Counted from the first letter of the stretch, positions 43,626 to 55,950 are shown. The stretch is DNA of 64,000 nt from Ricinus communis (GCF_019578655.1 NC_063264.1:10953213-11017212), one strand, 5' to 3'. A program made the numbers and translations. Notes: generated by a model not told the origin, from the sequence alone.

Positions 43626-45123
43626 TGATGGGTGCTAAATCGTGTTAGCTACAATCTAAGGCAATGTACCTATCGATGCAGTCTAGCACTAATGGCGAGT
43701 ATCAAGGTCGTATTCCTCGGGAAAGTGAAAGCCCAGAGTTACTCCTTGTTCTTTGTTATATTAACCTAAAATGGATAATGAATAAATTCTAAACTAACTA
43801 TTAACTACAAGCTAAGTTTTAAGGGAGATGTAGGAGTAATTGATAAATGAAATAATCAAGACAAGAAGACAAACCCAAAGGGAATCTAAACTAGTTGGCA
43901 ACCGAACAAAAGATAAAGGATCGATGAGTCTAATTATGCTACCCGTGGATGAATTCTTAACCAAATTCGGTTTTTCTCTCTCGATAACCGAATTCCTAAA
44001 CCTAATAACCTAAAGTTGGAATCTCTTCCTAACGATTGATTCTTAAATTAGCATTAAGCTTTAATCCGCCTCTATTAAGCTTTGTTAATTCTTAATCCGG
44101 CTAGTTAATTATCCTTATCTCTAAGCGATTATTAACCAGTTTTTGCTATTCAAAATTCCAATTGCCAAACGGATTTCTCAATCTCATAAAGCAATCTAAA
44201 CATCATAATTCACAACGTCTCATGAATAATGCATTATCTCATTAATACTGAAAATAAGAAGAATACAAAATTAACCCAAACAATCCAACAATATAATATC
44301 AAGCCAACATAGTAAAGAAATCCCAATGGATTAAATCAGTCTAACTAAACATGTTCATGTTTAAAACAATTTAGGAAATCAATTACAATGAAAGAATAAT
44401 GAAAATAAAACATGTACACCCTTTTTTCTCGAATTGGATGAACAGCTCCAAATCTGGATCTACACTTTGATTAATCTCCCAAACTGCCTCTTGAATTGCT
44501 TCCACTACTGTTTTGCACTCGGAACCTTGCGATTCCGGGATTCTTACTCCTTGCAACTCTCTCTCGCACTCAATACTGTGCAGAAACTGAACCAGCCGCC
44601 AAGGCTCTATGTCACTTCTTCCCCCTCTCCTTTCTAAGAAAAATTCATTTTTCTTATATATTTAACTCAGCACGGCCGTGTTCAAGGCCGTGCTGTCCAG
44701 GCCGTGCTGAAACTGTGGATCTTACCAAGTAGGGTTTCACCACGGCCGTATTTCTCCCCATGTTGGCCACCAGGGGCCGTGTTGCTCCCGTGTTGGCCAA
44801 CACGGGCCGTGCTGAAGGCTATGGTGGCTATGGAAACCGTGCCCAAAGTGCAAATTTTAAGAATCAAATCCAATGGTTGAGCATGGCCAGAGTCCAGGTC
44901 GTGCTCAATGTATGCATTGCGGGCTCTTGTCCGATATTGATGAATTCTCGTCCGTTTCCGCACGTATTGATCTATAATTGCTTAAACACCGATGACGGTC
45001 CTATAAATGTTCCTGAAATGTAAAAGAACACAAAACACGGGTGATTTAGGAATAAAAGCACAATAATTGCTAAGAACATACGCAATAATATGCAAGCAAA
45101 TATGTGTAAAACTATGCTCATAA
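43626..45123 (-). mobile_element. Solo LTR-A with 5 bp target-site duplication
   Basis: A full LTR-A of about 1498 bp starts TGATGGGTGC and ends in the eroded 'tatgctcataa'. It is flanked by 'aaaac' on both sides (43621-43625, 45124-45128). Taking out LTR plus one 'aaaac' rejoins R repeat exactly as in uninterrupted copies ('ggatcaaaaacctacctat'). No internal element sequence remains, so this is a solo LTR from LTR-LTR recombination. A minus-strand TATA-like tract lies near 44655, and the 'cacggccgtg' cluster at 44671-44910 sits directly upstream of it in the element's sense. Confidence 0.88.
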
Positions 45124-45128
45124 AAAAC

Positions 45129-45790
45129 CTACCTATATTCTCATTTCTCTTTCTAATCTATATCTAGTATGATGGTTTGGTTTTATTTGGGGATCATAAA
45201 CACAAGTATTGACTTAAAGTGCGTGGAAGCAGCAATTATAGACACCTATCCAATGCTTGGACAAATGTGAAGAAAGAAAATTAGTTGATCGAGTATTGAT
45301 ATCATTCTCCGAATGATAGGGGATGAATCTTTTAGAGGAAAGAGGAAACGCTGAGAGTCGAGGCATGCCTAAATTCGAGTCTCCATCATCCCTTTTTCGT
45401 CTAGGCACATCATCAAGACTCCTTATTGGTGCATGATTTGTTGTGCTAGTTTGGTTCATATCAGCTTCCATGTGCTTTCACTCAATATTCTCATATTTAT
45501 GCTCACTAAATAAAACCAAACCATAACGCTAGACAGAGATTAGTAAGAGAGGCATAAAAAAATGAATAGAATGAGAACATAAGTAGGATTATGAATCCGA
45601 TAGGGAAAGAAATCACACTTTTTTTATTCTTCTCCATATGGCTAAGCATGAGAATTAAATCGAATTGATTTAAATACAAGAGTAGAAAAAGAACACAAAA
45701 GAAAGAAAAGACGTGAGCAATAAGCCTAGGTTTGCTAGCGTGAGTCTTCATAGGTCTATAAAGTTCCTAAAAGAACCCATAACTTGATTT
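45129..45790 (-). repeat. Inverted R repeat, continuation right of the solo LTR
   Basis: It continues the unit interrupted at 43625 ('ctacctatattctcattt') and enters the next unit ('atgatggtttggttttattt', 'ggatgaatcttttagagg'). A piece at about 45405-45460 differs from other units. It ends at about 45790, where chromovirus Gag sequence starts. Confidence 0.75.
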
Positions 45791-46960
45791 CTTGATGATA
45801 AACCCGTTGATACATGAGTAGAGATGAAACTTATCATGAAGAAGCGATTTGTCCCAAGTCACTATTATAAGGAGCTGAACTAAAAACTATAAACTTTGAC
45901 ACAAGGTTCCAAGAGTGTAGAGGAGTATCATAAAGAGATGGAAGTAGCCATGATAATGGCTAAGGTGGTGGAGGATGAGAAGCTACCATGGCAAGGTTCT
46001 TGAATGTCTTGAACAAGAACATAGGCAACCTAGTGGAGTTGCAACCTTATGTAGAAATTAAGAACATGGTGCATGTGGCCATGAAGATTAAAAGGCAACT
46101 CAAACGCAAGAGTATAAGTAACTATGATTCTAAGCCTTATTCGGGTTCCACTTCTTCTCTTGGAAACCGAATTGGAGTAAAAAGGATGAAGAGCCTACTG
46201 TTAAGCCTAAATTTGATGATTCTAAAGCTAAAGTAGATATGGGCAATAAGGGTGAAGGTAAGAATCAAACTAGAGGGATAAAATGTTTTAAGTGCTTAGG
46301 ACTTGGACATTATGCACGTGATTGTGCTAATAAAAGAGTTATAATTATGAGAGATGGGGTAGTCGAAAGTGAGAGTGAATAGAGGATGAGATGCCACCTT
46401 TTGAGGACGTTAGTGATGTTGAATATGCTAAAGAGGATGTTTTGATCGTAAAATGCAGACTTAGTTTGCAAGTTAAAAATGATGAACATGGGAGCAATGT
46501 GAAGATTTGTTTCATACTCATTATTTGATTGTTAATAAGTTGTGTAACATTATTATGAATAATGGTAGTGATACTAATGTGGCTAGTACTTGTTCAAAAA
46601 TTGAATTTACATACTATTAAGCATCCAAAGCCTTACAAATTGCAATGATTGAATGATAGTGGAGTTGTGAAGGTTAATAAGCAAGTATTGATTTTTTTTT
46701 CAATTGGTAGATATAAGGATAAGGTATTTTGTGATGTGGTTCCCATGTATGCCGGTCATGTTTTGTTGGGAAGACCTTAGCAATATGATAGGCGTGTTTT
46801 ATATGATGGTTTCAAGAATAGGTACTCTTTGACTATGGATGGACAAAAGTTAAACCTTGGACCATTGCCTCGCAAGAGCATTTATGAAGACCAAATGAGG
46901 ATAAAACAACAATATGAGGAGCTTGAATCTTCAAATAGGGAAACTTTGGGTAGGGAGTAA
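45791..46960 (+). pseudogene. Chromovirus-like gag and protease of the longest gag-pol copy
   Basis: It starts inside Gag (MKKRFVPSHYYKEL, QGSKSVEEYHKEMEVAMI), then LQPYVEIKNMVHVAMK. The zinc knuckle is 'CFKCLGLGHYARDC' (about 46285-46330). The protease has 'IMNNGSDTNVAST', Asn-Asn in place of Asp-Ser at the active site, then KPYKLQ, SIGRYKDKVFCDVVPMYAGHVLLGRP and LTMDGQKLNLGPLP. Multiple frameshifts lie between. It is contiguous with RT downstream and of the same subfamily as 13441-15399. No LTR or PBS precedes it; inverted R lies directly upstream. Confidence 0.82.
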
Positions 46961-48010
46961 GAGAGAGATAAAATCGAAAAAGATAAGTTGAGTGATAAAA
47001 GTGAGTGCAATGGGAAACACAAGGTGATAGAAAACAAGGGAGAAAAGAGTGAAACAAAAATGAGTATATATGAAAAGTCAAGTGATGTGAGGGAAACACT
47101 AACCTTGAGGCAACAAGTGCTTGTTCTCATGTATAAAGATATTTTGATTATGACTAATGATCTTAACCAAGTTTTTCCTAGTGCTGTTTTTAAGCTTTTG
47201 CAGGAATATGGAGACCTTCCCGAGGATGTGCCTAAAGGATTACCACTCATTTGTGCTATTGAGCACCAAATTGACTTCATTTGGGGTGCGAGTATTCCAA
47301 ATAGGCCAGCCTATAAATGCAACCCCAAGAAGATAAAAGAAATCCAAAGGCAAGTGAGTGAGCTTATGGATAAGAGGTGTGTGAGAGCAAGCATGAGCCC
47401 ATGTGCGGTTCCCATGATTCTGGTGCCTAAGAAAGATGGAACATGGAGGATGTGTATTGCTTGTCGTACCATCAACAAGATAATAATAAAGTATCGCCAT
47501 CCTATACCTAGGCTAGATGATATGTTGGATGAGCTATATGGTTCTTGTGTGTTTTTTAAAATTGATATTAAATCTTGTTATCATTAAATTAGAATGCCTG
47601 ATGAGATGAATGGAAAATCACTTTCAAAATAAAACAAGGTTTATATGAATGGTTAATAATGCCATTTGGCTTAACTATCACACCAAGAACTTTTATGAGA
47701 TTAATGAATCATGTTTTGCATGCCTTCATTGGAGATTTTATGGTGGTTTACTTTGATGATATCCTTGTTTATAGCAAATCTTTAGATGAGCATGTAACAC
47801 ATTTAAAGGTTGTTTTTTATGTGTTAAAACAAGAGACCTTGTATGCTAATCTTAAGAAGTGCACTTTTCAATTTTCTTAGATATATTGTTAATGACAAAG
47901 GAATTCATGTTGATCAAGGAAAAGTAAAAGTAATTAGGGAGTGGCCGAAACCTACTAATGCATGATGTTAGGAGTTTCATGGTCTTGCTAGCTTTTATAA
48001 GAGATTCATT
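46961..48010 (+). pseudogene. Chromovirus-like reverse transcriptase
   Basis: A charged linker (KIEKDKLSDKSECNG) leads into RLRQQVLVLMYKDI, FPSAVFKLLQEYGDLPEDVPKGLPLI and EHQIDFIWGASIPNRPAYKCNP. Then come '[20 protein letters not shown]', [17 protein letters not shown] and IDIKSCYH with the first catalytic Asp. A stop and frameshift follow. Next are [17 protein letters not shown] and the intact catalytic box '[13 protein letters not shown]' (about 47740-47775), [12 protein letters not shown], and the connection [15 protein letters not shown]. There are at least three lesions over about 350 codons. It is the most complete RT in the window. Confidence 0.88.
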
Positions 48011-48560
48011 AAGGATTTTTCTACAATTCCTGCACCTTTAACCGAATACATTAAAAGGAATGTAGGTTTCAAGTGGGGAAAAAACAAGATCTTGCTTTTG
48101 ACTTGTTAAAAGAAAAATTAAGTTCGACACCTTTGCTTTCTTTGCCTAATTTTGCTAAAACCCTTGAGGTTGAGTGTGATACGAGTGGAATAGGCATTGA
48201 AGGAGTCCTAATGCAAGAAGGAAGACCAATTACATTCTTTAGTGCGAAGCTTAGTGGAGCTAGTTTAAACTACCCAACATATGACAAGGAGTTTTATATG
48301 TTGGTAAAGGTATTAGAACATTGGCAACATTATCTTTGGTATAATAAATTTATGATCCACACCCACCATGAGTCCTTGAAATATCTCAAAGGATAAGGGA
48401 AGCTTAGTAGAAGACATGCTAAATGGGTGGAGTTTATAGAATCATTTTCTTACATCATCAAGTACAAGCATGGTAAGGAGAATATAGTAGTCGATGCTTT
48501 GTCAAGAAGGTATGCCTTAATTTCTACTCTTGATGCAAAGTTGTTAGGTTTTGAATTTAT
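48011..48560 (+). pseudogene. Chromovirus-like RNase H
   Basis: [35 protein letters not shown] carries the first RNase H Asp. It is followed by '[20 protein letters not shown]', [22 protein letters not shown] (catalytic Glu kept), and [11 protein letters not shown] where the usual Asp of TDH is His (THH). After a stop it continues [30 protein letters not shown]. Only one stop and one frameshift separate the parts. It leads directly into integrase. Confidence 0.85.
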
Positions 48561-49892
48561 CAAAGACTTACATATTTCTGAACTGATTTTGCAAATATGT
48601 ATAGGGCATGTGAAAAGGGAGGTTTTGACAAGTTTTATAGGCTAGATGGTTTTCTTTTTAAAGAGAACAAGTTATGTGTGCCTCAATCTTCTTCGAAAGA
48701 TTTGCTTGTGAGGGAGGCACATGGTGGGGATTTAATGGGGCATTTTGGTGTGAATAAGACATTAGATGTGTTGAGTGAGCATTTCTTTTGGCTACACATG
48801 AGAAAAGATTTTGAAAAGTGTGTGAGAGATGCATTACATATAAACAATCTAAATCAAGAGTGATGCCTCATGGGTTGTATGCACCTCTTTCCATTCCTAA
48901 TGAACTTTGGGTAGACATTTTTATGGACTTTGTTTTCTAATTACCTAGGTCAAAAGGGGGGAAAGATTCTATCTTTCTTGTTGTTGAGAGGTTTAACAAA
49001 AAGGCTCATTTTATACCTTATCACAAGATGGATGATGCAACACATGTTGCGGGGCTATTCTTCAAGGAAATTATGAGACTATATGGGGTTCCAAGGACAA
49101 TAATAAGTGATAGAGATGTCAAGTTCCTTAGCCACTCTTGAAAGACACTTTGGAGCAAGTTGGTAACAAAGCTTCTATTCTCAACAACTTTTCATCCACA
49201 ATTAGATGGACAAATGGAGATGGTTAATAAGACTCTTTCACAATTGTTTAGAGCTACAATTCAGAGGAACTTGAAGAATTGGGAAGAATGCTTGCCACAT
49301 GTGGAGTTTGGCTATAATAGAAATGTATATGGCATAACCAATCAATTACCATTAAGGTTGTTTATGGATTTAATCGATTGACTCCTATGGATTTGATGCC
49401 ATTACCAATTGAGAAAGCCAACTTGGAAGGCAAATAAAAGGCTGATTTTGTTAAGAGCTTACATGAAAAAGTGAAAGCCAAAATAGAAAAGAAGACTCTT
49501 TAATATGAAAGGCAATACAATAAAGGAAGGAAGAAAGTGGTATTTGAACTGGGTGATTGGTTTGGGTACACTTGAGAAAGGCGAGATTTTAAAGCCAAAG
49601 GAAATAAAAGCGAATGCCAAGATGGACCATTTCAAGTTCTTCAGAGAATTAATGACAATGCCTACAAGCTTAATCTGCCAAGTGAGTATGATAATGTAAG
49701 AGCAACTTTCAATGTATCTAATCTTTCTTTCTTTGATATAGGTGAGGAAGATGACAATGACCTTGATTCGAGATGAACCCTTTCAATGAGAGAGGGAATG
49801 CTAAAGATTTTTTTGATCTTCAAGGTTTATTGACAAGATCTAAGACTAAGAGGATGCAAGAAGCTTTGTTAAGCTTATGGAGGGCCTTGAAA
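48561..49892 (+). pseudogene. Chromovirus-like integrase and Pol C-terminus
   Basis: Zinc-binding region: REAHGGDLMGHFGVNKTLDV and [10 protein letters not shown] (the second Cys of the CC pair is lost). Catalytic core: '[10 protein letters not shown]', ISDRDVKFL (second Asp) and DGQMEMVNKTLSQL (catalytic Glu kept). Then NWEECLPHVEFGYNR, PLTPMDL-like PMDLMPLP, and the C-terminal region GPFQVLQRINDNAYKLNLP in a shifted frame, SATFNVSNLSFFDIGEED. The polyprotein tail 'GLLTRSKTKRMQEALLSLW' ends at about 49890. No chromodomain is visible. Stops at about 48938, 49140, 49380 and 49434 disable it. It is joined at 49893 to an Athila RT tail. Confidence 0.86.
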
Positions 49893-51861
49893 GTTACCTC
49901 CTTCTAGTTCTGTTAAGGTAGTTAGGAGTTTTCTAGGCCATGCAGGGTTTTATAGGAGATTTATTAGAGATTTCTCTAAGATTGCTAGGCCTCTTACTCA
50001 GTTGTTAGTTAAGGATGTACCTTTTGTTTCTAATGATGCATGCTTGGCTGCTTTTGAGTTACTTAAGAAACTTCTGACTACAGCCCCGATCATGGTTTCA
50101 CCTGATTGGGGGCTACCTTTTGAGCTGATGTGCGATGCTAGTGATTATACAGTTGGAGATGTGCTTGGACATAGGATTGAAAAGAAGTTCCAACCCATTT
50201 ATTATGCTAGCAAGATTTTGACAGGAGCCTAGGAGCACTACACCACCACGGAGAAGGAGTTGTTGGCTGTTGTTTACGCCTTCGACAAGTTTAGATCGTA
50301 CCTCGTTTCTCCAAGACCATTGTCTTCACGGACCACTCGACATTCAGGTAATTAATCCTAAAAACTGATGCGAAACCGAGATTGATTTAGTGGATTCTTT
50401 TGTTGCAGGAATTTGATGTCCAGATCAAGGATAAGAAGGGCGCGGTGAATCTGGCAGTGGACCATTTATCGAGATTGGAGAATCCTCACTTGGATGCACT
50501 TGATGAGATGGCCATAGACGATCGATTTCTAGAGGAGCATTTATATGTCACTCAGGTATATACTGATACTCCCTGATTTTTAGATTATGCCAACTATTTG
50601 GTTGCTAGGGTTCTACCAAAGGGTATGACTTATCAGCAAAAGCAGAAATTCTTTGCTGATTTGAAATACTACATTTGGGAAGACCCCTTTCTGTTTAGAG
50701 TGTGTGCAAATCAGGTGATTCATTGTTGTATTTATGGCGAATAGACCCTCTAAATATTGAAGCACTGCCATGAGGGACCCACTGGAGGTCATCAAGCAGC
50801 AAACCATACAGCAAGGAAGGTGTTAGAGGCAGGATTCTATTGGCCTATGCTCTTCTAAGACATATGGAAATTCATTCAGGTTTGTGATGCTTATCAGCGG
50901 GTAGGTAATATTTCTTCTCGTGATGAGATGCCCCAAACTAGTATGCAAGTTGTTGAGATTTTTGATGTTTGGGGCATCGACTTCATGGGACCCTTTCCCT
51001 CTTCATATGGTAATAAGTATATTTTGGTTACTGTTGAATACTTCTCTAAGTGGCCGGAAGCTCAGGCTGTGGCCACTGATGATGCCAGGGTTGTTTGCAG
51101 GTTCCTTAAGCGATTGTTTGCTAGGTTTAGCACACCTAAGCCGCTTATTAGTGATAGAGGAACACATTTTTGCAATGCCTAATTAGAGAAGGTACTTAAG
51201 CGGTAGGGGTTACTCAGCGGTTCTCTACTCCCTATCACCCCCAGACTAGTAGTCAGGTTGAGGTAACTAATAGGGGTATTAAGTGTATTTTAGAGAGAAC
51301 CATTAGTACTAGTAGGAAAGATTGGGCTCTTAAGTTAGATGATGCATTGTGGGCGTTTAGGACTACTTTTAGGACATCTATAGGTTTTACGCCCTATCGC
51401 CTTGTTTATGGAAAGTCATGCCATTTGCCTTTTGAGTTAGAGCATAGGGCACTTTGGGCCCTTAGGACTTGTAACTTTGATATTGATTCTGCAAGTAAGA
51501 AGCGACAGTGGCAGCTGGGTGAGCTAGATGAGTGGCGCCATCAGGTGTATGAAAACTCGTTAACTTACAAAGCAAGATGAAGAAATGGTATGATCAAAGG
51601 ATTCGTAGGCATAAGGAGTTTCAAATTGGGGATCGAGTGTTGCTATACAACTCTCACCTTCGTCCGTTTCCTGGAAAGCTGCAGAGTCGGTGGTTTGGAC
51701 CATTTCAGGTCAGACAGGTCTTTCCATATGGAGTGGTGGAGTTGCATCATCCCGAGAAGGGAGATTTCAAAGTAAATGGCTGTCGGTTGAAGCTTTACCA
51801 TGGCAACTCGTTGGATGGTGAGCAACTAGTTGACCTGGCTTTATATGCACAGGAGGGTTGA
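49893..51861 (+). pseudogene. Athila-type pol: RT tail, RNase H and integrase
   Basis: It opens in the RT-RNase H connection (LPPPSSVKVVRSFLGHAGFY, 'RDFSKIARPLTQLL'). RNase H: 'PFELMCDASDYTVGDVLG', IYYASKILTGA, then a stop and EHYTTTEKELLAVVYAFDKF. After decayed sequence come DHLSRLENP and EPWY-type linker. Integrase: '[20 protein letters not shown]' (first Asp), [12 protein letters not shown] (second Asp), STPYHPQTSSQVEVTNRGIK (Glu), GFTPYRLVYGKSCHLPFELEH, and the C-terminal KMKKWYDQRIRRHKEFQIGD and 'RPFPGKLQSRWFGPFQV' blocks to a stop at 51861. About eight stops or frameshifts occur. The RT palm is missing because the chromovirus block replaces it. It belongs to the plus-strand element ending at 59962. 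Confidence 0.88.
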
Positions 51862-52687
51862 TCCGGATGAGTCGAGCTTAAGACTCAACAAAAATAAGCA
51901 CTTTTGTACATTCGACTTTGGTTATACTTTCATGTTTTTGTTAGTTTTTGTTATTTTGTTATTTTCTTTTGACTTTATTCATTTTAGTTTGCTTGATAGT
52001 GATTAGAACACTTACTTGGTAATTAACGTAGTTGTATGAATTTAGGGTTTTTAACTTAAGTCGGACTTTTGCAATCGGCAAGAATGGACTTTTCCGTTTG
52101 ACCATATTTCCTTGATTTATGGCCTAAAATTGTGCGTATATGTGTCAACTGCAGGTAGGGAGTTCGACGACTCGAGATGGCAAAGGAAAGCCCGGAAACC
52201 TCCCCATTCACCACGGTTTCCATGGCTATCATGGGCTACAACACCAGGTCGTGCCCATCAGCACGGCCTGAGTCAAGCCCATGATGAAAGACACATGAAG
52301 ACTTGGGGGATTTCAGCCATTCATCACGGCTTCCGAAGGCATCACGGGCGGCAACACGACCAACACAGCCGTGCCCCCAGCCGTGCCAAATTAGTGCACC
52401 ATTGAAGCATAAAGGCTCAGCATGGGCCGAGTCCTGGTCGTACTGATCTCGACCGTGCTGACCCCCGTGCCTATGAAAAGGAGGCTTCCAAAAAATTTTA
52501 CTACCCCTTTTATAAAGCACCAAGGTGTGGTTTTCTTCTATTTCTCTCATCCTTCTTAACTTTCTCGGCAATTCCAAGTAAGTCTCTTCACTTTTCACTT
52601 TTCGCTTTTATTTGTTTTTAGTTTTTCTTTTATGCATATACTTTATTTAGGACGTGCTAGTATGTTTTGGTAGTTTTATGTTGTTAC
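51862..52687 (+). other. Post-pol segment with GC-rich cluster, TATA box and splice donor
   Basis: Non-coding. After a T-rich tail comes a GC-rich cluster of 'cacggcctgagtcaagccc', 'caacacgaccaacacagccg' type units (52196-52470) like those in the LTRs. It is followed by TATAAAG at 52511-52517 and, 60 bp on, a donor-like CAA|GTAAGT (GT at 52578). It is cut at 52688 by the nested minus-strand element and continues at 56281. It could be an internal promoter and leader for ORF2, or a remnant of a plus-strand LTR; the sequence alone does not decide. Confidence 0.5.
52511..52517 (+). promoter_or_regulatory. TATA box between pol and ORF2
   Basis: 'tataaag' directly follows the GC-rich cluster and precedes a C/T-rich start-site-like region ('ttcttctatttctctcatcc'). 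In LTR copies the GC cluster is likewise placed just upstream of a TATA box. Confidence 0.5.
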
Positions 52688-53998
52688 TAATGGGCTACTG
52701 ATGCAACCTACACCTAAGGCAGTGAACCTATCGATGCGGTCTAGCACTAGTGAGTATCAAGGTCGTATCCCTGGAGATCGGGTGAACCTAAAGTTACTAC
52801 TGTTCGCTATGTTATGTAGTCTGAAATAAGGTGTGAGAAGTCTAAATTAATTAACTAATGCTTATGAATGCAAATAAAGGAACAATATCAACTGACAATA
52901 GAAAGACAACCATAACAAAGAAGCAAACCCATAGGGAACCTAAGTGATGGAATTCTAAAGTTGATTTTATAAACTACCAATCTTGCTACCCGTGCCTAAA
53001 TCCTGAATCGAACTCGGCTCCTCTCTCGAGCTCACCAAATTCCTAAACCTTCACTAACCTAATGGAATCTCTTCCTATCAGATTATTACAGATTAGCATT
53101 AAGCGTGATTTAGATCTGTTAAGAGTTGTTAATTCTTAATCCGGCTAGTGAATTAACCTTATCTCTAAGTGTTAACTACCAGTTCTTACTATTTAATTTC
53201 CAGTTGTAACAAGCATTTCTCAATGTCAAGAAACAACCCAAAAGACAATTAATTCAACGTCTCAAATTAACTAAATCAAAGTTTATTACTAAACAATAAG
53301 AAGATTACAAGAATGGCAAATAAAAATCTAAGAGTTAAGCACAATCCATCAACAAAGGTGAGCCCTAATGGGTTTGGCAGCCCTAGCTACTCATAATGAA
53401 AGAAATAAATACAAAAGAAAATAAATAACAGAAAAGGAAATGGAACATGTAACCACTCTTCTCTCAAATCGGAGTGGAAATGTCGCAAGTGCCTATTCTG
53501 AAACCAGCCTCAAGTATGGATCTTGGATATCTCGATCAATCGTCTAGAACCTTCAATCTTTGCTTGAATCTCCCAAATCAATCCTCTTTAACGATGTTGA
53601 TCTCCCAAAATGTCTAGAACAGAGGTGTAGAAGTGAGGGGTCGCGCACGTAGAGAAGTCTAGAAATCTGTCTCATTTTACGTGCACCTACTTATAGGCAG
53701 AAGTGCCCTAGCCCGTGCCAATATGCAAGGCCCGTGCAACAGGCCATGCAATTGCCCGTGCGAAGGCCTCGAATTGCGCGCTAATCAAAGAATCGACTCA
53801 GACAAACATCTAATATGCGTAAATCATCCATATAGCTTTTTTCTGCCCGAAAATCAATCAATTTCCCTTCAATGAGTCTGAAAACCTGAAAAACTTAGAA
53901 ACATAACAAAGTTCGATCAAAGAGGAATAAATATGACTCAAATACACGAATAAACGACTGATAAACAATCAATAAATATGCATATAATCATCTACATC
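52688..53998 (-). repeat. 3' LTR-C of the nested element
   Basis: It follows LTR-C 22186-23656 closely; the first bases are TAATGGGC (TG eroded) and the end is 'tctacatca'. The TATA complement 'acttata' is near 53689. The GC cluster (53711-53775) is the shortest of the LTR-C copies, three to four units against about fifteen at 23219-23410. Confidence 0.85.
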
Positions 53999-54014
53999 AA
54001 AATACCCCACACTT
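53999..54014 (-). other. Polypurine tract of the nested element
   Basis: The plus strand 'aaaataccccacactt' is the complement of AAGTGTGGGGTATTTT beside the LTR end, matching the tracts at 18333, 37166 and 59753. Confidence 0.8.
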
Positions 54015-55741
54015 AAGCGTTTGCTTGTCCTCAAGCAATCAACACTCACTCCTCAAACATATACCAAATAACTCAATCAAATACTTTGCAGGAGGTTAGC
54101 TCAAAACAAGTCTCAAAACTCCGTGACGAATTTCCTTAAAATCCCCAAATCACTAAGTCCTTAAGACAGAGAACAAAGTTAATAAAGATGCTAAAATTAA
54201 AATGATAAACCTTGGAAACTGAGAGATCCATGCCTTACAAGATGTCACTCAAAACACACAAGTGTATATAAGTGAAAGAATACCATCAAGCTCTCAACGC
54301 AAAAGTACAATAAAAGGTGCTTACCATAAGCTTGCTTATAGATCCGATTTCCACCACTGTGAAATAGTCAATAAACATGATCAAAGGGTCTTGAGCCAGG
54401 TTGTAATGGGGTTAAGGTAGGGTACGGAGAAATATGGAAAGTGAGCTGAAAGTTGCTGGAAAATTCTGCAGGTAATGCAAGAATATAGCCAAGGATCAAA
54501 TGCTGTACCAAAATTGAACATTAAGTTGCTCTAATAATAAGATGATACTCGAAATTATTATTTTTTTAATCCTGCAACAACAGATAACGTAGGATGAAGT
54601 AATACAATGCTCAATCAAAGTAGTCAAATGATATGTACCATTTGGATTGAAGGGAGCATCTACGAAAAATCTAGTAACTTAGTGAGTATATACAAATTGA
54701 TCCAAAATGAAATGCAGCATAAACGTACATAATTTCCAGCAATAATGGTAGAATGAATAGAAGTGATAAAATGAGTGTCAGAGGTAAATTACAATGAAAG
54801 TAAAAGGCTAAGGCTCAAAATGGGTTCACTAAGGGAAAAACAAGGTTAGGCTTTTGGCCAAATTATGTAATTCCTAAGTGCCCAAATCATCTCATGACTA
54901 TCAAAAATTCATATAATCTCAAAAGTCATCACAAAGCAAGTTCTAGAAGCAAAAATTCTGCACAATGCCCACTAATCAAAAACAGAATGAGCATAAAAGC
55001 CTTACCATTTGAGTGGGATAAAATTGCATGAATTCTCAAACCAAAGTTTAAACAATTAAACAATCTAATAAGCATCAATATTAACAGTGTTCTATATCCG
55101 AGATAAAGTAAAATTAAGAGATTCGTTCATTGCCTTCTTTTAACAAGATTCGATAAAAAGCTATACTGGTATCCATTCAAAACAGAAAAATTATCAACTA
55201 CTTGATTAAAGAAAAACTCAAGATAAGGACAGTAACAATGAATGGACTCAATCAATAAGGGAAATGAAAGCAAGATAAAAACAGCAAAAACAAAATTGGT
55301 ACCTGCACAAAAATAAGGTACCTACTCCACACTTGAGAAAAACATTGTCCTCAGTGTGAACAAGGTAGGCACTCTAAAAAGAAATAAAATACGCACAAAG
55401 AAGCAAATTATGGGAGTCCACAAAAAAAACTGGAAAACTAAAAGAAAAACAATAAAATAGAAAGAGATAAAAGCTAGAAAGTCTACTGGATACTGCCCTT
55501 GATATGTGCTTTAACACTCCAAAATATGTTAGTCCTACAAAACTCAAGAATAAACACATCCCAAGCAACATCTAGTAAAAGGTTCAATAAAATAAAATCT
55601 CCTCAAAATAAAAAAAACTAAAAAATATTGAAGTATCTAACTAAAAAAATAACTACATAAATAAAAAGATGTCCAAAAATTCAAAAAGCATAAATAGATT
55701 TGGGAATGCCTCCAGACGGCGCCTCTTTTTATTGGAGTCGT
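54015..55741 (-). other. Conserved non-coding 3' region of the nested element
   Basis: It is collinear with 18348-20201, with small deletions (for example near 55110). It holds the internal PPT-like site (complement at about 55319-55335, 'ggtacctactccacacttg') and the adjoining hairpin remnant. No coding sequence is recognised. Confidence 0.65.
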
Positions 55742-55903
55742 CTAGCTGGACTCTGCAACAGCATTCTTGCATCGCGGGCAAATTGGGAAGGTGGGCTCAA
55801 AGTAAGTTGGGGCTCGAGGCATATAAGCGCAATGAGAAGGTCTGATGTTTGCGGTAGATGACCAAGGAGGTGCTCTCTGCACCGATTTGGGATGTCCATT
55901 CAT
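55742..55903 (-). CDS. Conserved 53-residue micro-ORF with CPRC motif (copy 2, open)
   Basis: Minus strand, ATG at 55903 to TAG at 55742, uninterrupted. N-terminus MNGHPKSVQRAPPWS, middle PRAPTYFEP, C-terminus 'ICPRCKNAVAESS'. It is the same length as 20202-20363, with mostly silent or conservative differences and no indel. A T-rich 'tttgtttttgacag' just upstream looks like a 3' splice site (AG 20 bp before the in-frame Arg-Asn-Ser-Glu stretch), so the true exon may begin before the ATG. CxxC could bind metal if dimerised, but a single pair is weak evidence. No family is recognised; position suggests an accessory or env-like last exon. Confidence 0.42.
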   Translation of the reverse strand: MNGHPKSVQRAPPWSSTANIRPSHCAYMPRAPTYFEPTFPICPRCKNAVAESS

Positions 55904-55950
55904 CCACTCCGAATTCCGGCTAAATAACCTGTCAAAAACAAACTTGCAAT

